This document shows, one piece after another, positions 53,142-61,555 of a stretch of DNA of 64,000 bases (position 1 is its first letter; every line of letters begins with the position of its first letter). A program made the translations under genes and the position numbers. The stretch covers positions 725,662 through 789,661 of the forward strand of contig NZ_FOQO01000002.1 of assembly GCF_900113765.1 (NCBI RefSeq), given 5' to 3'. The DNA comes from Parapedobacter indicus. Its GTDB lineage: Bacteria; Bacteroidota; Bacteroidia; Sphingobacteriales; Sphingobacteriaceae. The notes under the pieces were generated by a model. It was not told the DNA's origin, did no database searches, and saw only the letters and a program-made list of their open reading frames with translations.

Positions 53142-53182
53142 AAAAAAAACAAGTCCCCAGGGAAGCACGTTTGTGTGCTCCC
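53142..53182 (-). terminator. Terminator-like hairpin after the IclR gene
   Basis: Read leftwards, GGGAGCAC pairs with GTGCTTCCC (one bulged base; 53182-53160) around a 6-base loop, and eight Ts follow at 53149-53142 after a gap of about ten bases. It separates iclR from the PUL 3 promoter. The gap makes it a weak candidate. Confidence 0.4.
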
Positions 53183-53222
53183 AGCGAAAAATGTTGTTTA
53201 GAAACGAATAGTGAAGTAGCTG

Positions 53223-54023
53223 TTATTTAGCGAAGTAGCCCAACCGTTGAGAAATACGTAGTGCGTGTTCTTTGACTACTTTCCCTACGTGACCGAATTG
53301 CGTCACCGGAAGGCGATCTGATGGGCCAGTAACCCAGATAGCAGCGACAGGGTATGAATTGCCATTGAAAATCGGTGCTCCGATGCAGTGCATCCCTTCC
53401 ACCTCTTCTCCTCCATCAATGGCATACCCCGTGTCCTTTACCGTTTTTAGCTCATCTAGAAATTTATTCAGCTTGGTAATGGTCTTGTTGGTATACTTTT
53501 TGAATTCAATGCGTGAACAAATCGATTGCTGCATCTTTTCCGGAAGGTACGCTAAGATCGCTTTGCTGGGCACCGCGGTGTGGAGGGGAAACCGGGTACC
53601 CACGTCGATCCAGAATTTAAAGGAGTGCAAGCCCGGCACCTGTTCAAGTACCACGCCTTCATCTGCCAAAATAATCCCGATCAGCACGGTCTCCTTTGTC
53701 GTATTCCGTAGGTCGCGCAACACATCCATCGACTTCTCCAGTAGATTTTGCTCAGTTACTGCCGCGTAGCCCACAGATAGGAGCTTACCGGAAAGATTAA
53801 AGGCTTTTGAGTTTTCATCCCGCGTCAGGTATCCATAATGCAACAATGTCATGGCGATCCGGAAGGTACTATTTTTCGAAATGCCGAGCTGGTTGCTGAT
53901 CTCGGTGATCCCCATCCCAGCGGGCGAACTGGAAAGCAGTTCAATCATGTAAAGGGCGCGCTCTAAATTGGGAACGTGGTATTTCGAACTGTTATTATGA
54001 TCTCCTTCTTCTTCGACTGACAT
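53223..54023 (-). CDS. IclR-family transcriptional regulator
   Basis: A 266-residue regulator: winged helix at about residues 15-80 (ALYMIELLSSSPAGMGITEISNQLGISKNSTFRIAMTLL) and the IclR effector domain (ETVLIGIILADEGVVLEQVPG; HTAVPSKAILAYLP; GGEEVEGMHCIGAPIFNG). The ATG at 54023 is used; an upstream TTG (54050) is less likely. It lies between PUL 4 and PUL 3, 150 bases before the PUL 3 susC, and is the best candidate regulator of PUL 3. The known effectors of the family are sugar acids, aromatic acids and glycerol derivatives. Confidence 0.93.
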   Translation of the reverse strand: MSVEEEGDHNNSSKYHVPNLERALYMIELLSSSPAGMGITEISNQLGISKNSTFRIAMTLLHYGYLTRDENSKAFNLSGKLLSVGYAAVTEQNLLEKSMDVLRDLRNTTKETVLIGIILADEGVVLEQVPGLHSFKFWIDVGTRFPLHTAVPSKAILAYLPEKMQQSICSRIEFKKYTNKTITKLNKFLDELKTVKDTGYAIDGGEEVEGMHCIGAPIFNGNSYPVAAIWVTGPSDRLPVTQFGHVGKVVKEHALRISQRLGYFAK

Positions 54024-54094
54024 ATGCACGATTGGATTGAAAACGTCCAATGATAAGACATTGCCATGTAAAAATCAAATATTTCCCGCAATCT

Positions 54095-54109
54095 CGCATG
54101 CAGCATGCG
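54095..54109. promoter_or_regulatory. Palindrome before iclR
   Basis: CGCATGC-A-GCATGCG is a perfect inverted repeat in the 140-base gap between the YdcF-like gene and iclR, 71 bases before the iclR start. It could be an IclR operator; as a terminator stem it would have too small a loop and no T tract. Confidence 0.35.
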
Positions 54110-54163
54110 GAGCGTTATTTGAAATCTCTTCGTTCTTTATACAGTTAGGAAGCCCAAAAATTA

Positions 54164-55408
54164 CTACGGGTCCAGCGGCTCATCCGGATCAATGGTAAGT
54201 GCCTCCGGCCTTGGCTTGAATTCAATAACCACATCACTAACCCGCTTACCTAGCTCGTAAGGCACATATCCCAGCTCCTTCATGCAGCGCTCCGCCATAT
54301 TTTCAACGGCGTCTATGTGCGGTTTGCTGCTTGTTACGATGGCAAATTTGTCCGCGGGGAATCCATAGCTTAGCATAATCCGGGCGGTATTGCGCAAATT
54401 GGTTGTCGTATGACGCGCATGCGGATCGATCAAAATGGCTTCTTCCGGAACATTCAGCACCTCCATCAGGTACTTTTTCATTTGAAGCGCTTCGATATAC
54501 GGAGTTTTGTACGGATGTACCCGGCCTCCCGAAACCACGATAAACGGGGCCAGCCCGTCGAAATAACTACGTGCCGCCATGCGGGTGCGGAGCATCCCTC
54601 CCGGACTGATCGGTTGGTCGTAGACCGATGGACCCGCCCCCAATGTGAGCAGCAACGCATACGGATACTGCTCAAAATCTGTTTTACGTATGGCTTCGAA
54701 TGCCGGTTTGTTTTCCCGTTCGATCAGCGGTTCCAACTGCGCGGCGTCCCACCGTTCGTTGATTTCCAGTAATCGCACAGCCGTAAGGACTGTCTCGTAA
54801 AACGCCTGATAAGGGTACTTGCTGTCGCGCAACACATCCTGCCTGACGTCCGACAGCAACGCTAAATAGGAACGCTGGGTAACGTCAAAAGAAATGGAAT
54901 CAATGCGCGGATAATTGGGTTTCTTTGCTCCGGCGTAGACATCAATCACATAGTTCATCGCATTCAGGTCCTGCCGCAACGCCTTTCCGAAATACTGGCT
55001 GGCGGTTGTCTGTGCCGGAACGCCATAAGCCATGGAAGGAAGCAACCGCTCATTTAGTTTCGCCTTCAATGCGTCGTCCTTTTCCGCCTCCCTGACCAAC
55101 AACCCCACTAGCACATCCACCTCTGCTTCCTGCCATTTAAAGGCTTCGAGAAAACAAGCGACATCTCGGCAATCGAGGCTGCGAACGTAGCGTTCGTGCC
55201 GTTGGGAAAGCACCTGCCGCAACTCCGGAGTTCCCAGCAACCGCTTGCTCAGGGTACTATCCTGGTACAAAAGCGAGGTAGCCAAATAGTTTTTTACAAT
55301 GACCCAGTCCTGTCGCGACTGGTAATCCGTATGATACTGTCCCGCGGCTCGGGGTCCTAAGCCCATCACCAGCACTAAGAACACAACGCTTATACCATAT
55401 TTCATCAT
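54164..55408 (-). CDS. Exported YdcF/ElyC-like DUF218 protein (PUL 4)
   Basis: A 414-residue protein with a signal peptide (residues 1-23, ending PRAAGQ), a helical N-terminal half of about 230 residues that I do not recognise, and a DUF218 domain in the C-terminal half (LLTLGAGPSVYDQP; FIVVSGGRVHPYKTPY; AILIDPHARHTTTNLRNTARIM; IVTSSKPHIDAVE). YdcF/SanA/ElyC proteins act on envelope metabolism or bind SAM, and the biochemistry is unclear. It is the third gene after SusC and SusD of PUL 4, the place usually held by a surface enzyme or binding protein. Confidence 0.82.
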   Translation of the reverse strand: MMKYGISVVFLVLVMGLGPRAAGQYHTDYQSRQDWVIVKNYLATSLLYQDSTLSKRLLGTPELRQVLSQRHERYVRSLDCRDVACFLEAFKWQEAEVDVLVGLLVREAEKDDALKAKLNERLLPSMAYGVPAQTTASQYFGKALRQDLNAMNYVIDVYAGAKKPNYPRIDSISFDVTQRSYLALLSDVRQDVLRDSKYPYQAFYETVLTAVRLLEINERWDAAQLEPLIERENKPAFEAIRKTDFEQYPYALLLTLGAGPSVYDQPISPGGMLRTRMAARSYFDGLAPFIVVSGGRVHPYKTPYIEALQMKKYLMEVLNVPEEAILIDPHARHTTTNLRNTARIMLSYGFPADKFAIVTSSKPHIDAVENMAERCMKELGYVPYELGKRVSDVVIEFKPRPEALTIDPDEPLDP

Positions 55409-55442
55409 CTGATTCCAAGAGTTATATTACTACCTGGGATTT

Positions 55443-56972
55443 TTAATACCCGGGATTCTGGTACATTTTCTCCGGGTTCAGCTTGTATTCGTCAAACGGG
55501 ATCGGATAGTACCGGTCTTTCGTCGAAATGTTGGAAAGCTGCGCATTGCCGTAATCGGCCTGCTCTTTTTGGCCGAAGTACGCAACCAATTCCTCCGCGT
55601 TATAATTGCGGATCAGGTCAAACCAGCGGTGGTTTTCAAACGCCAGTTCCACCCGGCGCTCATGCAGGATCGCATCCTTCAACGTCGGATACTTCGCGTT
55701 ATAGGTCGCGTTTGCGCGTGCTTCGGCATAAGCTGGCAACCCTGCCCGCTCACGGACCTCGTCCAGCAACGCGATCGCCTCGGCGTCTTTATTCAAATGC
55801 ATCTTGGCTTCGGCCAGCAGCAGCATCACGTCCGCATAGCGGATAAGTATCCAGTCGTTGCCGCCCCATCCGGCTGTGCCGGCGGCGTCGCTATTGTCCC
55901 TGAACTTGGTGATGAACCAGTCGTTTACCTGTGCATGTGGGGCAAACTTCACGGAAAATTCCTTGCGGAGATCGCCCGCTTCGTAATCCTTGACCAGGTC
56001 TAGCTTGAGGTTGGTGCCGCTGCCCGTCGAGTTGAACTGCGAGTTGATCGTCTCTCCGCGCGCCTGGTTGTTGCGGGCGATGCTAGAGCTGTAACTTGGG
56101 TCGCCCTGTAGGTACTGTACCTGGAAGATTAATTCCTTACAGGTATTTTTGGCGGCGACGTCGAACACCTGCGCATAGGGGATTTCCGAAAGCTTGTCAA
56201 ACGTACGCATGTCATACGCGGCCGCGAGGTATTGCTCGGCCTGTTGGAAGTGTTCCGTCTTATTGTCGGCCAGTGTAGCCCCCATGGTGAGGTACACCTG
56301 CCCCAGCAGGGCATTGATGGCTGCTTTGGACGTGCGGCCTACCGCATACTCCCATTGCGTATCGGGCAGGTTGCTGGCCAGTGCGTCGGTCAGGTCGGCC
56401 ACGATCTGCTGGTATACCGTTGCCTCCGGCTGCCGGTAGGCAATGGCGGAGGCCTCTTCTTTGGTCCTGATTTCCTGTACGGACAGCGGGATATCGCCGA
56501 ACTTCCTGACCATGTGGAAGTACAGCAGCGCCCGCACAAACTTCGCTTCGGCGATATAACGCTGCTTCAGCGCGTCGTCGCTAAACGCTACTTGGTCAAT
56601 GCGTGAGAGTAACGTATTGCACCGCGCGATGCCATCGTACATCGATGACCAATGCGTACGCAGGTAGGTGTTGCCCGCGAGCAGTGAAAAATCATTGAAC
56701 TGGAAGGGCTCGCCCGCATTCGACTGGTTGTCGTTCCTTCCGGCATTGTCCGAGCGCTCTTCGCTGTACAAGGCACTGCCTTCTCCCACGGTGTTGCCCG
56801 AACGCAGCACTTGGTAAATCCCATTAACGGCGAGCAGCACGTCATTTTCTGTTTTAAAATACGAATCCACAGACACCGCATTCGGATCTTGCTGATTCAG
56901 GAAATCCTGCTCGCAGGCCGCGAGTGCAAAAAGGACAACGAGCAATACATATCTTTTCTTCATGGCTATCAC
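55443..56972 (-). CDS. SusD/RagB-family glycan-binding lipoprotein (PUL 4)
   Basis: A 509-residue lipoprotein: lipobox ALAAC near residue 19, EQDFLNQQDPNAVSVDSYF, helices with YIAEAKFVRALLYFHMVRKFGDIP and the family end DRYYPIPFDEYKLNPEKMYQ. It starts 2 bases after the susC stop, the tightest pairing of the four PULs. Confidence 0.95.
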   Translation of the reverse strand: MIAMKKRYVLLVVLFALAACEQDFLNQQDPNAVSVDSYFKTENDVLLAVNGIYQVLRSGNTVGEGSALYSEERSDNAGRNDNQSNAGEPFQFNDFSLLAGNTYLRTHWSSMYDGIARCNTLLSRIDQVAFSDDALKQRYIAEAKFVRALLYFHMVRKFGDIPLSVQEIRTKEEASAIAYRQPEATVYQQIVADLTDALASNLPDTQWEYAVGRTSKAAINALLGQVYLTMGATLADNKTEHFQQAEQYLAAAYDMRTFDKLSEIPYAQVFDVAAKNTCKELIFQVQYLQGDPSYSSSIARNNQARGETINSQFNSTGSGTNLKLDLVKDYEAGDLRKEFSVKFAPHAQVNDWFITKFRDNSDAAGTAGWGGNDWILIRYADVMLLLAEAKMHLNKDAEAIALLDEVRERAGLPAYAEARANATYNAKYPTLKDAILHERRVELAFENHRWFDLIRNYNAEELVAYFGQKEQADYGNAQLSNISTKDRYYPIPFDEYKLNPEKMYQNPGY

Positions 56973-56974
56973 AA

Positions 56975-59900
56975 TTAAAACGTCACTTTCAAACCTAAAT
57001 TAAACGAGCGTACCAACGGATACAAGCCGTAATCGACACCCGGTGTCAGGTTGCCGCGCTGGTCGTAATCGGACTCCGGATTGTACCCTTTGTACTTGGA
57101 GATGGTGAAGGGGTTATCTACGCTGGCATAGATACGCAACCCGCTCAACCGTATTTTGCTAGCCGCTTCTTGGGACAGGTTGTACCCCAGCAGGACATTG
57201 GTCATCCGGAAATACGAAGCGTCCTGGAGGTAAAATGTAGACAGCCGCGTGCTGTTGCTCTGGGTACCGCCCCGCGACGCCCGGTATACCTGGCCGTTGC
57301 CCGGTTCGGCCGCCGACCGCCACCGTTGAGCCACATCGGCATATTGGTTGCCTGAACCTTCCATATTGTAGAGGTAGTAGTCGTAGCCATCCAGCATCTG
57401 GTTGCCCTGCGATCCATTGAACGAAGCACGCAGATCGAAACTCCGGTACCGGCCGTTCAACGCAAATCCGTAGGTAAATTTCGGGTGCGGGTTGCCGATA
57501 ACGCGTTTGTCATCGTCGTTTACCACGCCATTGCCGTCCACATCTTCAAAGTAAAGATCGCCGGGCTGCATGGGATTGGTCGATGCCGCGGATGGGGCCA
57601 CGTCTTGGTAATTTTCTTCGGTGGCGATTCCCAGCACCTTAAAGCCGTAGAACATCCCGATGGGGCTGCCCTCCTGTGTGATGTGCGTCAGGTACGAACG
57701 CTCGGCCCCGTTGGTGATGATGGTTGACGCACCGCCGAGGTCGAGCACCTTGTTGCGGTTCACCATGATGTTGCCGCTGAAACCGAAATCGAAATCCTGC
57801 TTCCGTACGATCGTGGCGTCCACCTGTATGTCGAACCCTTTGTTTTCGACCTTGCTGTCCGGCAGATTCGTCAGGATCGTGGTGGCTCCCGATACCGCGG
57901 TAATGGGTTGGTTAAACAACAGATTAAACGACTGGCTCAGGTACAGGTTCGTAAAGATGTTGAGCCTTCCGCGAAGCAGCCCCAGGTCCAGGCCGGCGTT
58001 GTACTGGGAGGTCGACTCCCAACCCAGTTTGGGATCGTACAGGTCGCCTGGCCAGTATGCGGTGGCCACTTTGTCGCCGATGATCACGCCACCCGGTGCA
58101 TTGTACACTGTAATGGCCCGGTAATCGCCAATGTTGTTATTGCCGCTCAACCCCCAGCTGGCACGCAGCTTCACGGTAGACCGTTCACCCAGCCAGTTGT
58201 CATAAAAGCCCTCGTTGGATAGTGTCCAACCGGCGGAAACCGAAGGGAATGTGCCCCATTTGCTTTCCGGACCAAAACGCGAGGAGCCATCGGTACGGAA
58301 CGAAGCCGACAGGAAATACCGCGAATCGTAGGTATACATCACCCGGCTGAAGTACGATTGCAGCGTGGTGTTTCGCTTATAGGCATCGCGCAGCTGGAAA
58401 TTGGACGGATCGGCCCCTTTGTCGGTGATCTCCCCGATCGCGTCGCTCTGGAATCCATTGGCACGGACCGCTACGTAGTCGATGTTCGTCTGCTGGGCCG
58501 AATACCCCAGCAAGGCGTTGAGTTGATGGACCTCGTTGAAGGTCTTGTTATAATTCAAGGTCGTTTCGACCAACTTATCGATTTCACCCCGTGTATTGGC
58601 ATCGGCGTAAGCCGCTGTCTTTGCATTATCCGAAAACGGCGGATTGTTGCCGTTTGAAAGACTTGTTGGCAGGTAATAATCGTACTTTTCATCGTACGTG
58701 GAAATACCGCCGTTTACTTTCAGGTTCAGGCCTTCGAGGATGCTGAAATCCGCAAACGCATTGTAAAAACCGCGCTTGCCCCGGCGGTTATCTTTAATCA
58801 TGGTCACATACGCCAGTGGGTTTTCCGGGTTCTGTATCCCGTAGTTGTTCGCCGAAAGATCGGCCATAAGGTACTGCGCATAGCTGCCATCTTCGTTATA
58901 CACCGGCAGGGTGGGCAAATAGAGCAGCGCAGCCATGGACGGACTTTGGTTGTAACGGCCCGTCGAAACCTCGTTGTTGTCATTGTAGGTAAACGCCACG
59001 TTGGCCCCTATCGTAAGGCGCTTGCTGACTTTCGAATCCACGTTGACCCGGAAATTGTATACCTGTTGGTCCGTGCCCAGCATAATCCCGTCCTGGTTCT
59101 GGTAGGATCCGCTCAGGAAGTACCGGGTTTTGTCATTGCCGCCATAAATAGATAAATTATGACGCTGGAACGGTGCATTGCGGTACAATGCGTCCTGCCA
59201 ATCGGTATCGTACTGGGAAGGTTTGGCAAGACCAGTGCTGAAATCGTAATATTCTTCGGGGATGCTGACCGATCCGGCGTTGCCCACCAAGGCTACGCGG
59301 GTGGCGTTGTCGTCTTTCAGCATATCGTCGGTCCAAGTGAGCCCCCCGTTTACCACCAGGTCTCTATACATGTTGTTCCTACCGTCGATAATCAGGTCGA
59401 TGAATTGCGCTGCATTCAGCAGGTCTACTTTTTTTGACAATTGGCCAAAGCCTGCCAGCACCTCGTAGTCGACCGTGCTTCGTCCCTCTTTCCCTCTTTT
59501 TGTGGTAATCAGCACTACCCCGCCGGCAGCCCGCGATCCGTAGATGGCCGCGGAGGCCGCATCCTTCAATACATCGATGGATTCGATATCATTCGGATTG
59601 ATGTTCAGGTTGTTGCCTGCCGGATATCCGTCGATCACATACAGGGGTTCGGAACCGGCATTGATCGACCCCATGCCCCGCACGCGGATCTTCATGCCAT
59701 CGTAGGGCGCACCGCTGGTCTGCGATACCTGCACACCGGCCAGCTTACCCACCAGTGCCTGGGATAGCTTGGGTGACGTAAGGTTGAGCTCACCGGCTTT
59801 TACATTGGCGATTGCTCCGGTAACGTCGGATTTGCGCACTTGCTGATAACCGATGGATACGAGTACCTCTTCCATCAGGGTCTCTGCCCCTTTCAACACC

Positions 59901-60220
59901 ACCCGGTTGCCGGTTGGCGAGGCAACGTCCAGCGTCACTTCGGTGTATCCCAAGTACCGGATAAGCAGTTGATCGCCGACCTTACCGCCCACCGTAAACG
60001 CTCCGTCGTTGTTGGTCTGCGTAGCGGATTGGTTGGACGTGTTGGTGACCGTGGCACCGGCAATCGGTGTGCCCGCTTCGTCGGTTACCGTACCCGAAAG
60101 GGTGGTTTGCTGCACATACAAGCCCCGGGTGCCTGCACGCAACGTGCCGCTGGTTGCCACCAACGCCGCGAATGAACCCATAACTAAAAGCAATGCTAGT
60201 TTGACGTAGTTAAGAACCAT
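56975..60220 (-). CDS. SusC/RagA-family TonB-dependent transporter, no STN domain (PUL 4)
   Basis: A 1081-residue transporter: signal (residues 1-30), carboxypeptidase-regulatory-like domain (LSGTVTDEAGTPIAGATV), plug (EPLYVIDGYPAGN; ASAAIYGSRAAGGVVLITT) and a long barrel ending with a terminal Phe (SFNLGLKVTF). There is no STN domain and no sigma/FecR pair near. It heads the operon SusC-SusD-YdcF-like, with a leftward promoter at 60247-60274. Confidence 0.95.
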   Translation of the reverse strand: MVLNYVKLALLLVMGSFAALVATSGTLRAGTRGLYVQQTTLSGTVTDEAGTPIAGATVTNTSNQSATQTNNDGAFTVGGKVGDQLLIRYLGYTEVTLDVASPTGNRVVLKGAETLMEEVLVSIGYQQVRKSDVTGAIANVKAGELNLTSPKLSQALVGKLAGVQVSQTSGAPYDGMKIRVRGMGSINAGSEPLYVIDGYPAGNNLNINPNDIESIDVLKDAASAAIYGSRAAGGVVLITTKRGKEGRSTVDYEVLAGFGQLSKKVDLLNAAQFIDLIIDGRNNMYRDLVVNGGLTWTDDMLKDDNATRVALVGNAGSVSIPEEYYDFSTGLAKPSQYDTDWQDALYRNAPFQRHNLSIYGGNDKTRYFLSGSYQNQDGIMLGTDQQVYNFRVNVDSKVSKRLTIGANVAFTYNDNNEVSTGRYNQSPSMAALLYLPTLPVYNEDGSYAQYLMADLSANNYGIQNPENPLAYVTMIKDNRRGKRGFYNAFADFSILEGLNLKVNGGISTYDEKYDYYLPTSLSNGNNPPFSDNAKTAAYADANTRGEIDKLVETTLNYNKTFNEVHQLNALLGYSAQQTNIDYVAVRANGFQSDAIGEITDKGADPSNFQLRDAYKRNTTLQSYFSRVMYTYDSRYFLSASFRTDGSSRFGPESKWGTFPSVSAGWTLSNEGFYDNWLGERSTVKLRASWGLSGNNNIGDYRAITVYNAPGGVIIGDKVATAYWPGDLYDPKLGWESTSQYNAGLDLGLLRGRLNIFTNLYLSQSFNLLFNQPITAVSGATTILTNLPDSKVENKGFDIQVDATIVRKQDFDFGFSGNIMVNRNKVLDLGGASTIITNGAERSYLTHITQEGSPIGMFYGFKVLGIATEENYQDVAPSAASTNPMQPGDLYFEDVDGNGVVNDDDKRVIGNPHPKFTYGFALNGRYRSFDLRASFNGSQGNQMLDGYDYYLYNMEGSGNQYADVAQRWRSAAEPGNGQVYRASRGGTQSNSTRLSTFYLQDASYFRMTNVLLGYNLSQEAASKIRLSGLRIYASVDNPFTISKYKGYNPESDYDQRGNLTPGVDYGLYPLVRSFNLGLKVTF

Positions 60221-60223
60221 GTT

Positions 60224-60250
60224 TTTGCAACGATTAAATTCGGTTGCAAA
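60224..60250. promoter_or_regulatory. Inverted repeat over the PUL 4 leader and promoter
   Basis: TTTGCAAC (60224-60231) and GTTGCAAA (60243-60250) are perfect 8-base arms with an 11-base spacer, 3 bases from the susC start codon. One arm overlaps the -7 box at 60247-60254. It may be an operator or an RNA hairpin hiding the start. Confidence 0.45.
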
Positions 60251-60274
60251 GCTATCCGGCCTATGTTACGGCAA
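60247..60274 (-). promoter_or_regulatory. Promoter of the PUL 4 operon
   Basis: Leftward TTG at 60274-60272, a 17-base spacer and TAGCTTTG at 60254-60247, an exact TAnnTTTG box. The spacer is slightly short against the usual 19-21 bases. Confidence 0.5.
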
Positions 60275-60330
60275 CCTTCATCGGAAATTAAGAAATAGTG
60301 AAGTATTGTCGCGAGTAGAAATCCCAACGA

Positions 60331-60357
60331 AACCTTTGTTTTCAAAGGTTAGTTTTT
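60331..60357 (+). terminator. Terminator facing against susC (PUL 4)
   Basis: AACCTTTG and CAAAGGTT form a perfect 8-bp stem with a TTTT loop, followed by AG and five Ts on the plus strand. No plus-strand gene precedes it except what would be transcribed antisense to susC. A weak -7-like box, TGTTTTTG, overlaps the susC start at 60220-60227, so an antisense RNA of about 120 nt is possible. Confidence 0.55.
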
Positions 60358-60417
60358 CACTTGTTTATTGTTGTTGGAATCGGGGGGCGTGGGGATGTTA
60401 AAAAGTGCTGTGCCAGC

Positions 60418-60618
60418 CGCCGGATACGCATCAAGGTTGACAATGGCCGCAAAGGCTTCACCGAGCTTGGCAGGTGGTGCCGGGCGCATGGCATCGATCT
60501 GAAGCTCACGCTGTTTATCATGGAATATACCGGCGGGTACGAATACAGGTTCCTGCAACACTGCCAGAGCAGGTCATACGCCTATTGCAGGATACCGGGA
60601 TTGGAGATCAAGCGATCG
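60418..60618 (+). pseudogene. IS110-family transposase remnant
   Basis: A 67-codon stretch reads RRIRIKVDNGRKGFTELGRW, then HGIDLKLTLFIMEYTGGYEY and CQSRSYAYCRIPGLEIKRS, which is the N-terminal DEDD (RuvC-like) region of IS110 transposases; the Glu in MEYTG is the second catalytic residue. The start of the domain with the first Asp and all of the C-terminal half are missing, and homology stops at KRS. It is a decayed fragment in the 454-base gap between PUL 4 and the PorP-like gene. Confidence 0.75.
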
Positions 60619-60673
60619 CTATTAATTTGGAATATCCTATTGACTGCACGATTACATCGATACGTGGAATACA

Positions 60674-61540
60674 TTACAATAGTCCAACCATCCCACCAAA
60701 TCTGTATTGCAAACCGATTTCGTGAGTGGTGTTGCCGATGCGGCGGTTCAGCGGTTCGTTGCCCGGGTTGAACTGGTAACTGTAGCCCAGGCCGAAGCCA
60801 CTGAAATTGAACTGCGCCATCCCCGCAAACTCACCGTAGCTCCGCACGTTCGCACCGATGCCGAACGTCCGCTTGATGAACACCAGTGCCGAGGCCTCCG
60901 CCTGTGGCCGCAGGCTCTCCGCATACGTCACCAGCACACTCGGCCGGAACTGGAAGTCCGGCCCCATGTTAAACAGCGCCCCTGCCGTGAGGTGGTACAG
61001 GTTGCGGAAGTTGTACCTGCTGTCACTGTCCACCCCCAGGCTCCCCAGCATCAGCCGCGGAAGCGACAGGCCCACATAGTAACGCTCCGGACGGTACAGC
61101 AGCACCCCGAAGCCCACCAGCGCGTCCGTCTCCCGCACGTCTTCCCGGAAGGCAGGATCCATCGGGTCCAGCTGCGAGAAACGCCCGTCCAGGTAGCTTA
61201 TCCCCGCATTCAGCGACAGCCCCACGTATTCCGATTCCGATATCCGCACGCTCTTGGCAAAGAATGCCGAGGCTTCCGTCAGCTTCTCCACCGCCAGGCT
61301 TTCATGCCGGATGTTCACACCCGCCGTCGCCCCGAAGCTTTCGAAGCCCACATGCCCGCTGCCCCAGAACACCGTCGGCGCACCGTCCATCCCCACCCAC
61401 TGCCGGCGCCCGATCACACTCACCTCACCGCCGCCGGCCATCAGGCTCGCCGCCGGGTTGATCACCGTACGCAGCTGTCCGTGCTGCGTATGGGTTAATG
61501 GCTGCTGTGCGTAGGCTATAGTCCATGTGCTCGCAGCCAC
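60674..61540 (-). CDS. PorP/SprF-family type IX secretion membrane protein
   Basis: A 288-residue outer-membrane beta-barrel of the PorP/SprF family: QQPLTHTQHGQLRTVINPAA at the mature N-terminus, VGFGVLLYRPERYYVGLSLP and GLGYSYQF later, ending GLQYRFGG. Such proteins serve T9SS substrates with type B C-terminal domains, as encoded immediately upstream. Start problem: the only usable start is GTG at 61540, which leaves a short signal peptide (VAASTWTIAYA). The frame without a start runs back to the TAA of the preceding gene, which is in the same frame, and the five codons between would complete a normal signal. Confidence 0.85.
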   Translation of the reverse strand: MAASTWTIAYAQQPLTHTQHGQLRTVINPAASLMAGGGEVSVIGRRQWVGMDGAPTVFWGSGHVGFESFGATAGVNIRHESLAVEKLTEASAFFAKSVRISESEYVGLSLNAGISYLDGRFSQLDPMDPAFREDVRETDALVGFGVLLYRPERYYVGLSLPRLMLGSLGVDSDSRYNFRNLYHLTAGALFNMGPDFQFRPSVLVTYAESLRPQAEASALVFIKRTFGIGANVRSYGEFAGMAQFNFSGFGLGYSYQFNPGNEPLNRRIGNTTHEIGLQYRFGGMVGLL

Positions 61541-61555
61541 CCAGGCTACTTTCTC

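Noticed and set aside
60361..60771. A 136-codon plus-strand gene
   Set aside because: Only its middle part is IS110 transposase; the rest is non-homologous and runs antisense into the PorP-like gene, so it is scored as a remnant.
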